NCBI RefSeq assembly: GCF_016765675.1
Contig: NZ_JAESWB010000005.1
Coordinates: forward strand, 124,001-188,000
From: Neobacillus paridis
GTDB taxonomy: Bacteria > Bacillota > Bacilli > Bacillales > Cytobacillaceae
Length of the DNA: 64,000 nucleotides
Direction of reading: 5' to 3'
A program made the position numbers and the translations under genes. The notes below the pieces were generated by a model that saw only the letters and a program-made list of their open reading frames with translations, did no database searches and had not been told where the DNA came from. How positions within the stretch are numbered: position 1 is the first letter of the stretch; every line of letters begins with the position of its first letter. Positions 25,503-34,750 of the stretch are shown one piece after another.

Positions 25503-27488
25503 ATGGATAATTCGCATTTTTTTGTCACAGGTGACCCAATGATTTATGGTGCAGATGTTTCCATTATTTTAGTCAGTCTTGCTATTATCATTTACCTTAC
25601 CTATTTTAAAAAATGGGGCTGGCTTTGGCGAGAATGGATTACTACTGTTGATCATAAGAAAATCGGTATTATGTATCTCTTATCTTCCCTGCTAATGCTC
25701 TTCCGCGGCGGTGTAGATGCTGTTTTAATGCGGATTCAGCTGGCCGTTCCGAATAGCCACTTTTTAGCATCAGAACACTATAATGAAATTTTCACCACTC
25801 ATGGTACGATCATGATTTTATTTATGGCGATGCCGTTCATGTTTGCTTTATTTAACATGGTCGTTCCGCTGCAAATCGGTGCCAGAGACGTAGCCTATCC
25901 GTTTTTAAATGCGGTAAGCTTTTGGTTGTTCTTTCTTGGAGCGATGCTCCTGAATATCTCCTTTGTCATTGGCGGATCGCCAAATGCGGGCTGGCTGTCT
26001 TACGCGCCATTATCAGAAAATGACTTTAGTCCCGGACCAGGTCAAAACTTTTGGATTTGGGGCATTCAGATTTCCGGTATTGGCAGTCTGATGACTGGAA
26101 TTAATTTTGTCGTGACCATCTTAAAAATGCGCACACCAACCATGCGCTTAAGGGATATGCCATTATTTTCCTGGTCTGTCTTAGCTTCATCGATCGCCAT
26201 TCTTGGGGTGTTCCCAATTTTTACAGCAACTTTAGCGATGCTGACGATTGACCGTCTGCTTGGCGGACACTTCTTTACGATGACCGGCGGCGGTAATCCG
26301 ATGATGTGGGTAAACTTAATTTGGATGTGGGGACATCCTGAGGTATATATTGTGGTTCTCCCTGCTTTCGGTGTCTTTTCCGAGATTGTTGCAACCTTCT
26401 CGAAAAAACGCATCTTTGGATATGCCTCGATGGTCTTTTCGATGATTGCAATCAGTATTGTTTCTTACTACACTTGGGTGCACCATTTCTTTACAATGGG
26501 TGCCGGGGCAAATGTCAATATCGTTTTTGCCATTTGTACAATGATTATCGCAATCCCAACAGGTGTTAAAGTATTTAACTGGCTGTTTACGATGTACCGG
26601 GGCCGGATTCGAATTACTCAGCCAATGTTGTGGTTTATGGCATTTGTTCCGTGTTTTCTAGTCGGCGGTGCCACTGGTGTCATGCTCGCGGCAGCACCAG
26701 CAGATTACCAATACCATAACAGCTATTTCTTAATCGCCCACTTCCACCAAGTATTGATCGGCGGCGTTGTCTTTGGTTATCTCGCCGGAATGTATTATTG
26801 GTTCCCGAAAATCTTCGGAATTAAACTGAATGAAAGATTAGGAAAATGGGCCTTTTGGACGTGGCAAATTGGTTTCTATGTTTGCTTTATGCCGCAATAC
26901 GCACTCGGATTCATGGGGATGACCCGTCGGATGTATACGTACAACTCAACCATGGGCTGGGACATGGGCTGGGCGCCGCTCAACATGATCTCAACCGTTG
27001 GAGCATTCTTGATGGGGATCGGCTTCATCTTCCAAGTTTGGCAAATTCTTTATAGCATTAAACATGGTGAACGTGACGTAACAGGCGATGCTTGGGATGG
27101 CCGTACATTAGAGTGGTCGATTCCGTCTCCACCACCGGTTTACAACTTTGCGATTCTGCCTGTTGTAAAAGGCCGTGATGCATGGTGGTATCAAAAACAA
27201 GAAATGCAAAAGGGAAGCTATCAAAAAGAAGCAGTCAAATATGAGCCCATTCATATGCCAAACAATTCCGGCATACCATTTTTGATGGCGGTTTGCTTCT
27301 TTATTGCCGGATTTGGCTTTACTTTTGAATGGTGGTGGATGGGTATTGCTGGATTAATTGGTGTATTTATCACCTTATTCGCACGTTCCTTCCAATACAA
27401 TACCGATCATTTTATATCTGTAGAAGAAATCGAAAGAACGGAAAATGCTTTAAGGAATCACGGTTCGATTCATCGGACTGCAAATTAG
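25503..27488 (+). CDS. qoxB: Quinol oxidase aa3 subunit I
   Basis: A 661-residue heme-copper oxidase core subunit with about 14-15 membrane helices. It carries the low-spin heme His in TTHGTIM, the copper-B/Tyr crosslink motif WGHPEVYIVVLP, the HH pair in YYTWVHHFF and the heme ligand pair in AHFHQVLIGG. It reduces O2 to water and pumps protons using heme a and a3. AGGAGG lies 7 bases upstream. The C-terminus extends past the catalytic core as in other QoxB proteins. Confidence 0.95.
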   Translation: MDNSHFFVTGDPMIYGADVSIILVSLAIIIYLTYFKKWGWLWREWITTVDHKKIGIMYLLSSLLMLFRGGVDAVLMRIQLAVPNSHFLASEHYNEIFTTHGTIMILFMAMPFMFALFNMVVPLQIGARDVAYPFLNAVSFWLFFLGAMLLNISFVIGGSPNAGWLSYAPLSENDFSPGPGQNFWIWGIQISGIGSLMTGINFVVTILKMRTPTMRLRDMPLFSWSVLASSIAILGVFPIFTATLAMLTIDRLLGGHFFTMTGGGNPMMWVNLIWMWGHPEVYIVVLPAFGVFSEIVATFSKKRIFGYASMVFSMIAISIVSYYTWVHHFFTMGAGANVNIVFAICTMIIAIPTGVKVFNWLFTMYRGRIRITQPMLWFMAFVPCFLVGGATGVMLAAAPADYQYHNSYFLIAHFHQVLIGGVVFGYLAGMYYWFPKIFGIKLNERLGKWAFWTWQIGFYVCFMPQYALGFMGMTRRMYTYNSTMGWDMGWAPLNMISTVGAFLMGIGFIFQVWQILYSIKHGERDVTGDAWDGRTLEWSIPSPPPVYNFAILPVVKGRDAWWYQKQEMQKGSYQKEAVKYEPIHMPNNSGIPFLMAVCFFIAGFGFTFEWWWMGIAGLIGVFITLFARSFQYNTDHFISVEEIERTENALRNHGSIHRTAN

Positions 27489-27502
27489 GAGGCTTTGAGA
27501 AC

Positions 27503-28108
27503 ATGTCACAAACTATTTCTGCCCATGTTTCTGACCAGAACCACGGTCATGTTGACCAGGAAGGTCTAAAAACATTAGGTTTTTGGATTTTCCTTGTTAC
27601 CGACTGTCTGTTATTTGCCACTTTTTTCGCTGCCTATGCGGTGCTTCGGACCCACACAGAAGGCGGCTTTTCGGCAAAAGATTTCAATGTACCTAACTTT
27701 ATAATTGAAACATTTATTCTCTTGACCAGCTCGTTTACAAGCGGTCTGGCAGTCTTATCGATGCATAAAGGGAATAAAAAAGGGCTGATCCGCTGGCTGA
27801 TCATCACACTACTTTTAGGCGCGGCGTTTGTTGGGCTGGAAGTGAAGGAATTTGCCGATCTAGCGGCTGAAGGAGCAACCATCTCCCGAAGCGCCTTCCT
27901 TACTTCTTTCTTTGCTCTCGTCGGAACACACGGAGCTCACGTCACCTTTGGAATTTTTTGGATGATTGGCATCCTCTTTCAACTATCCAAAAGAGGAATT
28001 ACTCCAGTAACTACAAGAAAAGTTTCCTTGGTCAGCCTTTATTGGCACTTCCTGGATGCGGTATGGATTTTCATCCTGACAGTTGTTTATTTAATGGGGG
28101 TGATGTAA
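27503..28108 (+). CDS. qoxC: Quinol oxidase aa3 subunit III
   Basis: 201 residues, five membrane helices, CyoC/QoxC family (ending AVWIFILTVVYLMGVM). The start is ATG 27,503 with TTAGGAGG upstream; the open frame reaches back into qoxB in another phase and that part is not coding. A His-rich N-terminus (HVSDQNHGHVDQEG) precedes helix 1. Confidence 0.93.
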   Translation: MSQTISAHVSDQNHGHVDQEGLKTLGFWIFLVTDCLLFATFFAAYAVLRTHTEGGFSAKDFNVPNFIIETFILLTSSFTSGLAVLSMHKGNKKGLIRWLIITLLLGAAFVGLEVKEFADLAAEGATISRSAFLTSFFALVGTHGAHVTFGIFWMIGILFQLSKRGITPVTTRKVSLVSLYWHFLDAVWIFILTVVYLMGVM

Positions 28109-28110
28109 CG

Positions 28111-28416
28111 ATGTCGAACCAAGAACATACAGCTTCAATCAAAGCCTATGTGACCGGCTTTATTCTTTCCATCGTGTTGACAGTCATTCCCCTTGTGCTC
28201 GTTCTGAATCATATGATGGGAAAAGCCGCCCTGACCGTCAGTATTTTGCTCGCTGCTGTCTTGCAATTTGTCGTTCAGTTGTTCTTCTTTATGCATATTC
28301 GCGACGGCGAAGGTCCACGTTACAATGTAATGGCCTTAATTCTGGGGATTATTTTTGTGGTAACAATTGTTGCTGGGGCCATATGGATTATGTCGTTTAA
28401 CTCCCAGGTTCAATAA
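28111..28416 (+). CDS. qoxD: Quinol oxidase aa3 subunit IV
   Basis: 101 residues with three membrane helices, CyoD/QoxD family (FVVQLFFFMHIRDGEGPRYN). It starts 3 bases after the qoxC stop with GGGGGTG as ribosome site. Assembly subunit of the oxidase. Confidence 0.92.
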   Translation: MSNQEHTASIKAYVTGFILSIVLTVIPLVLVLNHMMGKAALTVSILLAAVLQFVVQLFFFMHIRDGEGPRYNVMALILGIIFVVTIVAGAIWIMSFNSQVQ

Positions 28417-28486
28417 TTGTACGCCTGTTATCGAGAATTCATCACATATTTCTTGAAAAAGTAAAAAAACTAATCAAAATGATTGC

Positions 28487-28540
28487 TAGGAGCTTCCCTG
28501 TTTACCTCATTTGGCGCTAAGGGAAGTTCTCTATTTTATC
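28487..28540 (+). terminator. Hairpin between qoxD and ctaA
   Basis: TAGGAGCTTCCCT (28,487-28,499) pairs imperfectly with AGGGAAGTTCTCTA (28,520-28,533), followed by TTTTAT. It may end or attenuate qox transcription before the heme A synthase gene. Confidence 0.5.
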
Positions 28541-28587
28541 ACTTGTTACACCGGAATATACGGAAATTTAAAAGAGGATGTTTGTTT

Positions 28588-29469
28588 ATGCGCTATTTTT
28601 GGCTTTCATTTACGGCGGCTGCGCTGATATTTTTGGTAAATATTATTGGCTTTATTGATACAATGACAAATTCCGCCATGGGCTGTGGAAGTGGCTACCC
28701 CTTATGTAATGGGAAGCTTATTCCGGATTTCACTGACTACCATTCGGTAATTGAATACACCCACCGCATTGTCGTGGTTCTTGCCAGTATTTTATTATTT
28801 GTCGTGTCGGCGATATCGTGGTTCCGCTATAAATCACAGACGATCAAATGGCTGGTGCTGTTTGCCATTGTCGGAATCCTAGGGGAATCTACGCTTGGTG
28901 CGCTAACCGTTATTCTTCCGCTATCTCCGTTCCTTTTGGCGGCTCATTTAGGGATTGCACTTATCTCTTTCTCGGCATTGGCGAATATCTCCTATGTCAT
29001 TTATCATCAAGAAAAGAACATTCGCCATCAGGGTCGGCTGCCCACTTCCTTTGCGTATATTTCTTGGTTTGTCTTTTTCTTCCTATACCTGGCGATTTAT
29101 TTTGGCGGTTATGTTTCAAAAACAGGGTCGGGTGGTGCCTTCCGCGGCTTTCCGATTCCGACGGAGCACTTTTCCGAGGTGGGGAATGCCTTTTGGGTAG
29201 ATGTGATCCACCGCCTGTTTGCTTTAGTATTAGTAATCCTATTTGTTATCCTTTTTGCCTATGCGAAAAAGTACCATTTGACTCGTCCGGACCTCTATCG
29301 CTTAAGCGGAATTTGTTTGTTGCTCATTGTGCTGCAGGCTTTAAGTGGAGCGCTCTTGATTTATACCCATTTAAGTCTTGGCGCCGTCCTGGTCCATGTA
29401 TCGATTGTTTCCCTGCTCGTCGCAACCCTAAGTATTATTTGTATTCAAAGCTGGATTAAGCCTGACTGA
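28588..29469 (+). CDS. ctaA: Heme A synthase, CtaA type
   Basis: About 293 residues from ATG 28,588 (AAGAGGATG upstream; the longer frame from 28,483 runs through the hairpin). Eight membrane helices. Conserved motifs are the extracellular Cys pair in GCGSGYPLC, ExxHR in IEYTHRIVVVLAS and the second heme-binding HR in DVIHRLFALVL. It oxidises the heme O methyl group to give heme A, the cofactor of the QoxB oxidase just upstream, so its placement is functionally logical. Bacilli usually also carry ctaA beside ctaB; this may be a second copy. Confidence 0.88.
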   Translation: MRYFWLSFTAAALIFLVNIIGFIDTMTNSAMGCGSGYPLCNGKLIPDFTDYHSVIEYTHRIVVVLASILLFVVSAISWFRYKSQTIKWLVLFAIVGILGESTLGALTVILPLSPFLLAAHLGIALISFSALANISYVIYHQEKNIRHQGRLPTSFAYISWFVFFFLYLAIYFGGYVSKTGSGGAFRGFPIPTEHFSEVGNAFWVDVIHRLFALVLVILFVILFAYAKKYHLTRPDLYRLSGICLLLIVLQALSGALLIYTHLSLGAVLVHVSIVSLLVATLSIICIQSWIKPD

Positions 29470-29494
29470 GCCATAGGGAAAATATATTATAAGA

Positions 29495-29545
29495 AACAGG
29501 AACCAGCTGCCTTGTGAAAATGGGTGATTGGCTCCTGTTTTGTTA
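29495..29545 (+). terminator. Terminator after ctaA
   Basis: AACAGGA-x-CCA and TGG-x-TCCTGTT arms, followed by TTGTTAT. Confidence 0.7.
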
Positions 29546-29599
29546 TCTACACCAGGGACAGAGACCCCCACTTACTTACCTGATAACACTAGAGTGGAA

Positions 29600-30769
29600 C
29601 TAGTAATGGTAACAAATTTGATAAAGCTCGACTAATTCACGATGTGTCGGAATCCGCGGATTGTTACCCGGACTGCCACTTTCGATGGCATCCGCCGCCA
29701 TTTTTTCTACAACTCGATCAAATGCTTGTTGTTCAATTCCCCACCCTTTTAAGTTTGGTATGTTCAGATTTTGGCAAAGGCTTGCTACCGAGCTGACGGC
29801 TATTTCAGCGGCCTCATCATCAGATAGCCCAACTTTTTGCGGTTGGAATAGCCTCCCAATTACTGCCAGACGGTTAATACAAGCCCCCATACTAAACTCT
29901 AAAACGGCCGGAAGCAGCATCGCATTCGAAATGCCGTGGGGTACATGAAACAGTGCCCCGATTGGCCGCGACATCCCATGGACCAGACAGACGGAGGCAT
30001 TGGAAAAAGCCATCCCTGCCTGCAGCGAACCTAATGATATGGCCTCGCGGGCATCGGTGTTTTCACCGTTATCATACGCTGATTGTAAATTTGAAATAAT
30101 CAGTTCCATCGCCGATATGGCCAATGTATCAGTCATTGGCTGAGCTTTTCTTGAAAGATATGCCTCGATAGCGTGACTTAAAGCATCGACACCGGTTGCC
30201 GCTGTCACAGCTTTCGGAGAAGAAATGGTTAACAGCGGATCGACAATCGCAACTTCAGGCAAAAAAGCTGGCTGTTTAATCATCATTTTGACATCATTAG
30301 TTGTGTTCGTAATTACCGTAACATCTGTAGCTTCCGATCCGGTGCCTGCTGTCGTTGGAATGGCAATATGCGGGATGGGCGGTTTAGCAACTATGTTCTT
30401 TTCCCGTTGATAATCGCCAATGTAGCCTCCATTCGTCGCTAAAACCGCAACCGATTTTGCCGTATCAATACAGCTGCCGCCGCCTAAAGAAATCACCAAA
30501 TCACATTGCTCCTGCTGGAATAATTCGAGAGCTTCCCTTACATACTGATCGGTGGGTTCGGAATCCACACCTTGATAAACAGATGCAGCTACCCCCGCTT
30601 GATTGAGCAGGTTTTGACATTTGCTGATATTGCCCAGTTGATCCATGATTTTATCACTAACGATGAGCGCCTTTTTTCCTCTAATTGCCGCTTCCCTACC
30701 TACATTATCAAAGGCATTTCTTCCATAAAAAATCGAATTAGGGGTTCGAAAAACTGCAAAATTTTTCAT
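29600..30769 (-). CDS. Iron-containing alcohol dehydrogenase
   Basis: About 389 residues from ATG 30,769, preferred over the GTG at 30,781 because GGAG precedes it at workable spacing. NAD-binding SLGGGSCIDTAKS and PTTAGTGSEATDVTV are the group III ADH signatures. The metal ligands are the Asp in VDALSHAIEAYLS, its His, and the His residues in VHGMSRPIGALFHVPHG. It interconverts primary alcohols or diols and aldehydes with NAD. It lies at the far end of the polyamine/aldehyde island but has its own upstream gap; the substrate is unassigned. Confidence 0.9.
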   Translation of the reverse strand: MKNFAVFRTPNSIFYGRNAFDNVGREAAIRGKKALIVSDKIMDQLGNISKCQNLLNQAGVAASVYQGVDSEPTDQYVREALELFQQEQCDLVISLGGGSCIDTAKSVAVLATNGGYIGDYQREKNIVAKPPIPHIAIPTTAGTGSEATDVTVITNTTNDVKMMIKQPAFLPEVAIVDPLLTISSPKAVTAATGVDALSHAIEAYLSRKAQPMTDTLAISAMELIISNLQSAYDNGENTDAREAISLGSLQAGMAFSNASVCLVHGMSRPIGALFHVPHGISNAMLLPAVLEFSMGACINRLAVIGRLFQPQKVGLSDDEAAEIAVSSVASLCQNLNIPNLKGWGIEQQAFDRVVEKMAADAIESGSPGNNPRIPTHRELVELYQICYHY

Positions 30770-30846
30770 TCGTTCGATCACTCCGTCCCACTTAATAATA
30801 ACCTGAACATTTCAGCTATTGTTCAATTCTACACGCTCAAACCTTT

Positions 30847-31212
30847 TTAAGAGAAAATAGTTTTACTCCAGGTAAATGCCTGGCTAAGGGTCCTTAATGT
30901 GTAGACACGGGCCGCAAAGATGAACAATTCATCGTAGTGATTTCTCACATATTCGTCGATAATGTCCATCCCCTGTTGAAATTGATTAACCAAGTAATGC
31001 GTATATTTCGCATCCCAGGAAAACTGATTGATTCTCTGAAGTTCATCTGCGATAATTTGAAACTTGTATTCCTCGGTTAACAGCTTGATCTGATAGACTT
31101 TATCGCGATTTAAAGGAAAACTATTATTATTTTCATAGTTACACCGGACATATTTTATAAAAGAATTGATATTTTCAGATAACAGATTTGCTTTTTGCAT
31201 TTCAAAGTTCAT
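30847..31212 (-). CDS. Hypothetical helical protein next to the alcohol dehydrogenase
   Basis: 121 residues from ATG 31,212, chosen because GGGGAGTG sits 5 bases upstream. Soluble, mostly helical, rich in Asn, Tyr and Phe; no motif recognised. A TAATGT/ACATTA inverted repeat (31,227-31,248) lies just before it and may be an operator. The gene lies 66 bases upstream of the alcohol dehydrogenase and on the same strand, so co-transcription is plausible. Confidence 0.55.
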   Translation of the reverse strand: MNFEMQKANLLSENINSFIKYVRCNYENNNSFPLNRDKVYQIKLLTEEYKFQIIADELQRINQFSWDAKYTHYLVNQFQQGMDIIDEYVRNHYDELFIFAARVYTLRTLSQAFTWSKTIFS

Positions 31213-31289
31213 TTTTCCACTCCCCATAATGTAACCAGTAACACATTACTTACAAGAGTGTATGTTTTTCATTAAAGATATAATACTGG

Positions 31290-31317
31290 TTTATAAAGAA
31301 AACGCGCCGATTGACAA
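31290..31317 (-). promoter_or_regulatory. Possible sigma-A promoter for the hypothetical-adh pair
   Basis: Minus strand: TTGTCA (31,312-31,317), 16-base spacer, TATAAA (31,290-31,295). Confidence 0.45.
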
Positions 31318-31428
31318 GCCTTTAAGGCGAAGATAGAGGCATAGTTCGCCCTAAAGACCAATACTTACGAAGCTTTCCTTAGTACACTTATGTCTGATAG
31401 AAAAGTTAATACTTTCCTATCGGCCGAG

Positions 31429-31467
31429 AAAAAAGCTCCTCTCAACCGCTTGAGAAGAGCTTTTTTT
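31429..31467 (-). terminator. Terminator of the DhaS-like aldehyde dehydrogenase
   Basis: AAAAAAGCTC... and ...GAGCTTTTTTT arms around a 4-base loop, with internal near-complementarity (CTCTCAA/TTGAGAA) and a T-tract on the minus strand. Confidence 0.82.
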
Positions 31468-31484
31468 GTATTTTGAAAAAGTGG

Positions 31485-32972
31485 TTATTGTTTAACGGAA
31501 ATCCAAACACTTTTAACTTCGGTGTAGTTATTTAAGGCATAAGAGCCCATTTCACGGCCAATTCCAGATTGTTTATAGCCGCCAAACGGTGACGCTGCAT
31601 CAAAGGCATTATAGCAGTTTACCCAAACCGTACCTGCCCGCAAGCGATTAGCAATATAGTGGGCCTTGGATACATCCTTCGTCCATACCCCAGCTGCTAG
31701 ACCATATTCGCTGTTGTTTGCACGTTCAATCAACTCATCAAGATCTTCATATGGCAGTGCAGAAATAACTGGTCCAAAGATTTCCTCCTTGGCAATCGTC
31801 ATTTCATCACGGACATCCGCAAAAATGGTCGGCGAAACAAAATAGCCTTGCTCAAACGGCTTATCGCCACCGGTTAATAACTCCGCCCCTTCATTAAGGC
31901 CTTTTTCAATATAACCAAGAACGCGATTTTGTTGTTCGATCGAAACGAGCGGACCAATTTCGGTATCCGCATGGAGTCCGGCCCCTTGCTTAATTTTTTG
32001 CGCGTGGCTTACCATATCCGCTACAACATTATCAAATTGCTTTTTCTGAATAAATACTCTTGAACCGGCACAGCAAACTTGACCTTGGTTAAACATAACC
32101 CCATTAAGAGCGCCTGGTATAGCCTGCGAAAGGTCGGCATCCGGGAGAATGATATTTGGAGACTTTCCGCCAAGCTCAAGCGTGACTCGTTTCAAGGTTT
32201 TGGAAGCTCTTTCCATGATAAGCTTACCCACTTCGGTTGAGCCGGTAAAAGCCACTTTATCAACTAGCGGGTGATCTACAAGCGGCTGACCTGCCGTTTC
32301 GCCAAAACCAGGAACAACGTTCACAACCCCGGCCGGGAATCCGGCTTCTTCGATTAATTCTGCTAAGTATAAAGCAGACAGCGGCGTTTGTTCCGCCGGT
32401 TTAAGGACGACGGTACAACCGGTAGCAAGTGCTGCACCAAGCTTCCACATCGCCATTAATAATGGGAAGTTCCATGGGATAATTTGACCGACAACCCCAA
32501 CAGCCTCATGACGAGTGTAGTTAAAAAACGGCCCATTTACAGGAATCGTTTGACCCACGATTTTCGTGGACCAGCCAGCATAGTAACGCATATGTTCAAT
32601 CGCCAGCGGTATATCAGCGGCTGTCGTTTCTCGAATTGGTTTCCCGTTATCCAACGTTTCTAATTGGGCAAGTTCTTCTTTATTTTCTTCCATTAAATCC
32701 GCTAATTTGTACATCAGGCGACTGCGCTCGGCTGCGCTCATTTTCGACCACGGGCCATCATCAAAGGCTTTTCTTGCTGCTCTTACAGCACGGTCGATGT
32801 CTTTTTCTTCTGCCTCATAGACAGCAGCCAGTACCTCACCAGTAGCGGGGTTATACGTATCGAATGTTTTTTGAGAGAAGCTTTCAACAAATTGACCATC
32901 AATGTACAGTTTCTTTTTCCCCAGTAAAAATTTTTCTACCTTTTCTTTTAAATCTACTGTTACTTGACTCAA
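31485..32972 (-). CDS. NAD-dependent aldehyde dehydrogenase (DhaS/AldA-like)
   Basis: 495 residues, the standard ALDH length. Catalytic Glu in VTLELGGKSPN (about 268) and Cys in FNQGQVCCAGSR (about 302); the cofactor-binding FTGSTEVG is also intact. It resembles broad-range B. subtilis DhaS-type enzymes. It is transcribed separately from the pot operon, with a perfect cre box 41 bases upstream of its start, so glucose repression by CcpA is expected. Probable role: oxidising aldehydes arising from amines or alcohols in this island. Confidence 0.9.
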   Translation of the reverse strand: MSQVTVDLKEKVEKFLLGKKKLYIDGQFVESFSQKTFDTYNPATGEVLAAVYEAEEKDIDRAVRAARKAFDDGPWSKMSAAERSRLMYKLADLMEENKEELAQLETLDNGKPIRETTAADIPLAIEHMRYYAGWSTKIVGQTIPVNGPFFNYTRHEAVGVVGQIIPWNFPLLMAMWKLGAALATGCTVVLKPAEQTPLSALYLAELIEEAGFPAGVVNVVPGFGETAGQPLVDHPLVDKVAFTGSTEVGKLIMERASKTLKRVTLELGGKSPNIILPDADLSQAIPGALNGVMFNQGQVCCAGSRVFIQKKQFDNVVADMVSHAQKIKQGAGLHADTEIGPLVSIEQQNRVLGYIEKGLNEGAELLTGGDKPFEQGYFVSPTIFADVRDEMTIAKEEIFGPVISALPYEDLDELIERANNSEYGLAAGVWTKDVSKAHYIANRLRAGTVWVNCYNAFDAASPFGGYKQSGIGREMGSYALNNYTEVKSVWISVKQ

Positions 32973-33012
32973 ATGTTCCTTCCTCCCTTGTTAGATCATT
33001 GACAAAAGGAAT

Positions 33013-33026
33013 TGACAACGTTTTCA
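33013..33026. promoter_or_regulatory. cre box (CcpA operator), perfect consensus
   Basis: Minus strand TGAAAACGTTGTCA fits TGWAANCGNTNWCA at every position, between the promoter region and the start of the aldehyde dehydrogenase gene, a repressing location. Confidence 0.8.
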
Positions 33027-33167
33027 ATCCCACCTAATATACTATCATTAGCAAAAACAAGGATTCAATAAAATTTTGTCCAAATTTTCAGACATATTAT
33101 GACAGTATTATTAGACATATGAATACAGTTTCTTTGATACTGGTAATTGTTTTTGACATATAGAACT

Positions 33168-33218
33168 GGCCTATGAGACACTTTGCAGGGTTTCGGCAAG
33201 TATTTTGTCCCATAGACC
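33168..33218 (-). repeat. Long inverted repeat after the pot-aldH operon
   Basis: 13-base arms (33,168-33,180 and 33,206-33,218) pair with two G-U pairs in the minus-strand RNA. No T-tract follows, so it may be an RNA-stabilising 3' structure or a weak terminator. Confidence 0.45.
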
Positions 33219-33224
33219 TTTAAG

Positions 33225-34721
33225 CTACATTTTACTAGCAGCTACACCTGTTCCCATCTCTTTTCTTTTAAACCAGCCACTAGGCTGGACATTTAAATCG
33301 ATATTTACTTGTTTTACCTCTTGGTAGGCCTCAAATCCAAAGGTTCCCAGTTCCCGGCCGATGCCGCTTTGTTTATAACCGCCCCACGGCGCTTCGTTAA
33401 AGGTAGGATGGTAGGTGTTAATCCAAGTGATTCCCGCACGCAATTTACGGATTACCCGCTGTGCCTTTGCTCCATCGGAGGTAAATACAGCACCTGCCAG
33501 CCCATATTGCGAGTCATTGGCTAGTTTAATAGCCTCTTCTTCATCCTTAAAGGTTTGAATGACTAATACCGGGCCAAAGATTTCTTCTTTGACAATTCTC
33601 ATTTCAGGTGAGGTGTTACTGAAAATGGTCGGAGCGACAAAAAAGCCTTTTTCGAACAAGCGGTTACCACCACATAATAATTGTGCGCCTTCCTCTTTTC
33701 CAAGAGAAATATAGGTAAGCACCTTCTCCATATGCTGTTTCGAGATCAGCGGTCCCATTTCTGTTGATGGATCCATCCCATTTCCGACGATAATATCCTT
33801 TGCCCTTTTTACCAGTTCCGGGACAAATCGGTCATATAATGTTTCCTGTAAAATTAGCCGCGAACCGGCAGAACATACTTGCCCTTGGTTGGCAAATATT
33901 GCATACAATGCATAATCAACAGCTGTTTCAAAATCAGCATCATCAAAAACAATATTAGGAGATTTCCCGCCTAACTCAAGCGAAATATTTTTGAGCGTAT
34001 CGGCTGCGGCTTTCATGATTTTCTTTCCGGTCACTGTCCCCCCGGTAAAGGCGATTTTATCGACTAAAGGATTTCTTGCCAATTCTGCGCCGACAGTCGC
34101 CCCTTCTCCAAGAATAAGATTGGCAACTCCCGGCGGGAAGCCAACCTCATCTATAATTTCAAATAATTGAATCAAACTTAACGGCGTTTGCTCAGCAGGC
34201 TTAATCACGACCGAGCATCCCGCAGCCAATGCCGGTGCCAGCTTTTGTACTGCCATCACTAACGGGTAATTCCAGGGAACGATTTGCCCGGCTACCCCAA
34301 TCGGTTCCCGCACCACATAGGCTTGAATATCGTCGGGAACATCGTACACCTGCCCAGTCGGTTTCGTTGCCAACCCGGCATAGTATCGAAATTGGTTGAC
34401 CGCGTCGGCAACATCATATCTGGATTCCCTTAATGGTTTACCATTATTTAACGTTTCAAGAACAGCGAACCTCTCGATTTCTTCTTCCAGCCGGTCGGCA
34501 ACCTGCATCAACAGCTCCGCCCTGTTCCTGGCATGAGTTTCCCCCCAGCCATCTTGATAAAAAGCTCTATGTGCGGCCTGAATTGCCGCCATCGCATCCT
34601 CAACCGTCGCTTCGGTCACTTCAGCAATTATCTCCTCTGTTGCCGGATTGATTACCTCCCGTACCGCACCACTGTTGCTTAGTACCCACTTACCATTAAT
34701 GTACATTTTTTTGATACTCAT
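33225..34721 (-). CDS. Aminoaldehyde/betaine-aldehyde-type dehydrogenase
   Basis: 498 residues with catalytic Glu in ISLELGGKSPN and Cys in ANQGQVCSAGSR. The C-terminal WINTYHPTFNEAPWGGYKQSG is the form seen in betaine- and 4-aminobutyraldehyde dehydrogenases. It starts 29 bases after potD in the same operon as the polyamine transporter, so I infer oxidation of 4-aminobutanal (from putrescine transamination) to GABA. The last about 20 residues (PSGWFKRKEMGTGVAASKM) extend past the usual end. Confidence 0.88.
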   Translation of the reverse strand: MSIKKMYINGKWVLSNSGAVREVINPATEEIIAEVTEATVEDAMAAIQAAHRAFYQDGWGETHARNRAELLMQVADRLEEEIERFAVLETLNNGKPLRESRYDVADAVNQFRYYAGLATKPTGQVYDVPDDIQAYVVREPIGVAGQIVPWNYPLVMAVQKLAPALAAGCSVVIKPAEQTPLSLIQLFEIIDEVGFPPGVANLILGEGATVGAELARNPLVDKIAFTGGTVTGKKIMKAAADTLKNISLELGGKSPNIVFDDADFETAVDYALYAIFANQGQVCSAGSRLILQETLYDRFVPELVKRAKDIIVGNGMDPSTEMGPLISKQHMEKVLTYISLGKEEGAQLLCGGNRLFEKGFFVAPTIFSNTSPEMRIVKEEIFGPVLVIQTFKDEEEAIKLANDSQYGLAGAVFTSDGAKAQRVIRKLRAGITWINTYHPTFNEAPWGGYKQSGIGRELGTFGFEAYQEVKQVNIDLNVQPSGWFKRKEMGTGVAASKM

Positions 34722-34750
34722 ACGCTATACTCTCCCTTTTAAACGGATAT

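Noticed and set aside
27329-27502. N-terminal extensions of qoxC, and similarly of qoxD, ctaA and hyuB
   Set aside because: The extended parts read through conserved coding sequence of the upstream gene or through a hairpin in another frame, and internal ATGs have strong ribosome sites.
28848-29459. A 203-residue Cys- and Ser-rich alternative frame inside ctaA
   Set aside because: It is a shifted reading of the heme A synthase gene with no ribosome site; composition (many Cys, Arg, Pro) is typical of a shadow frame.
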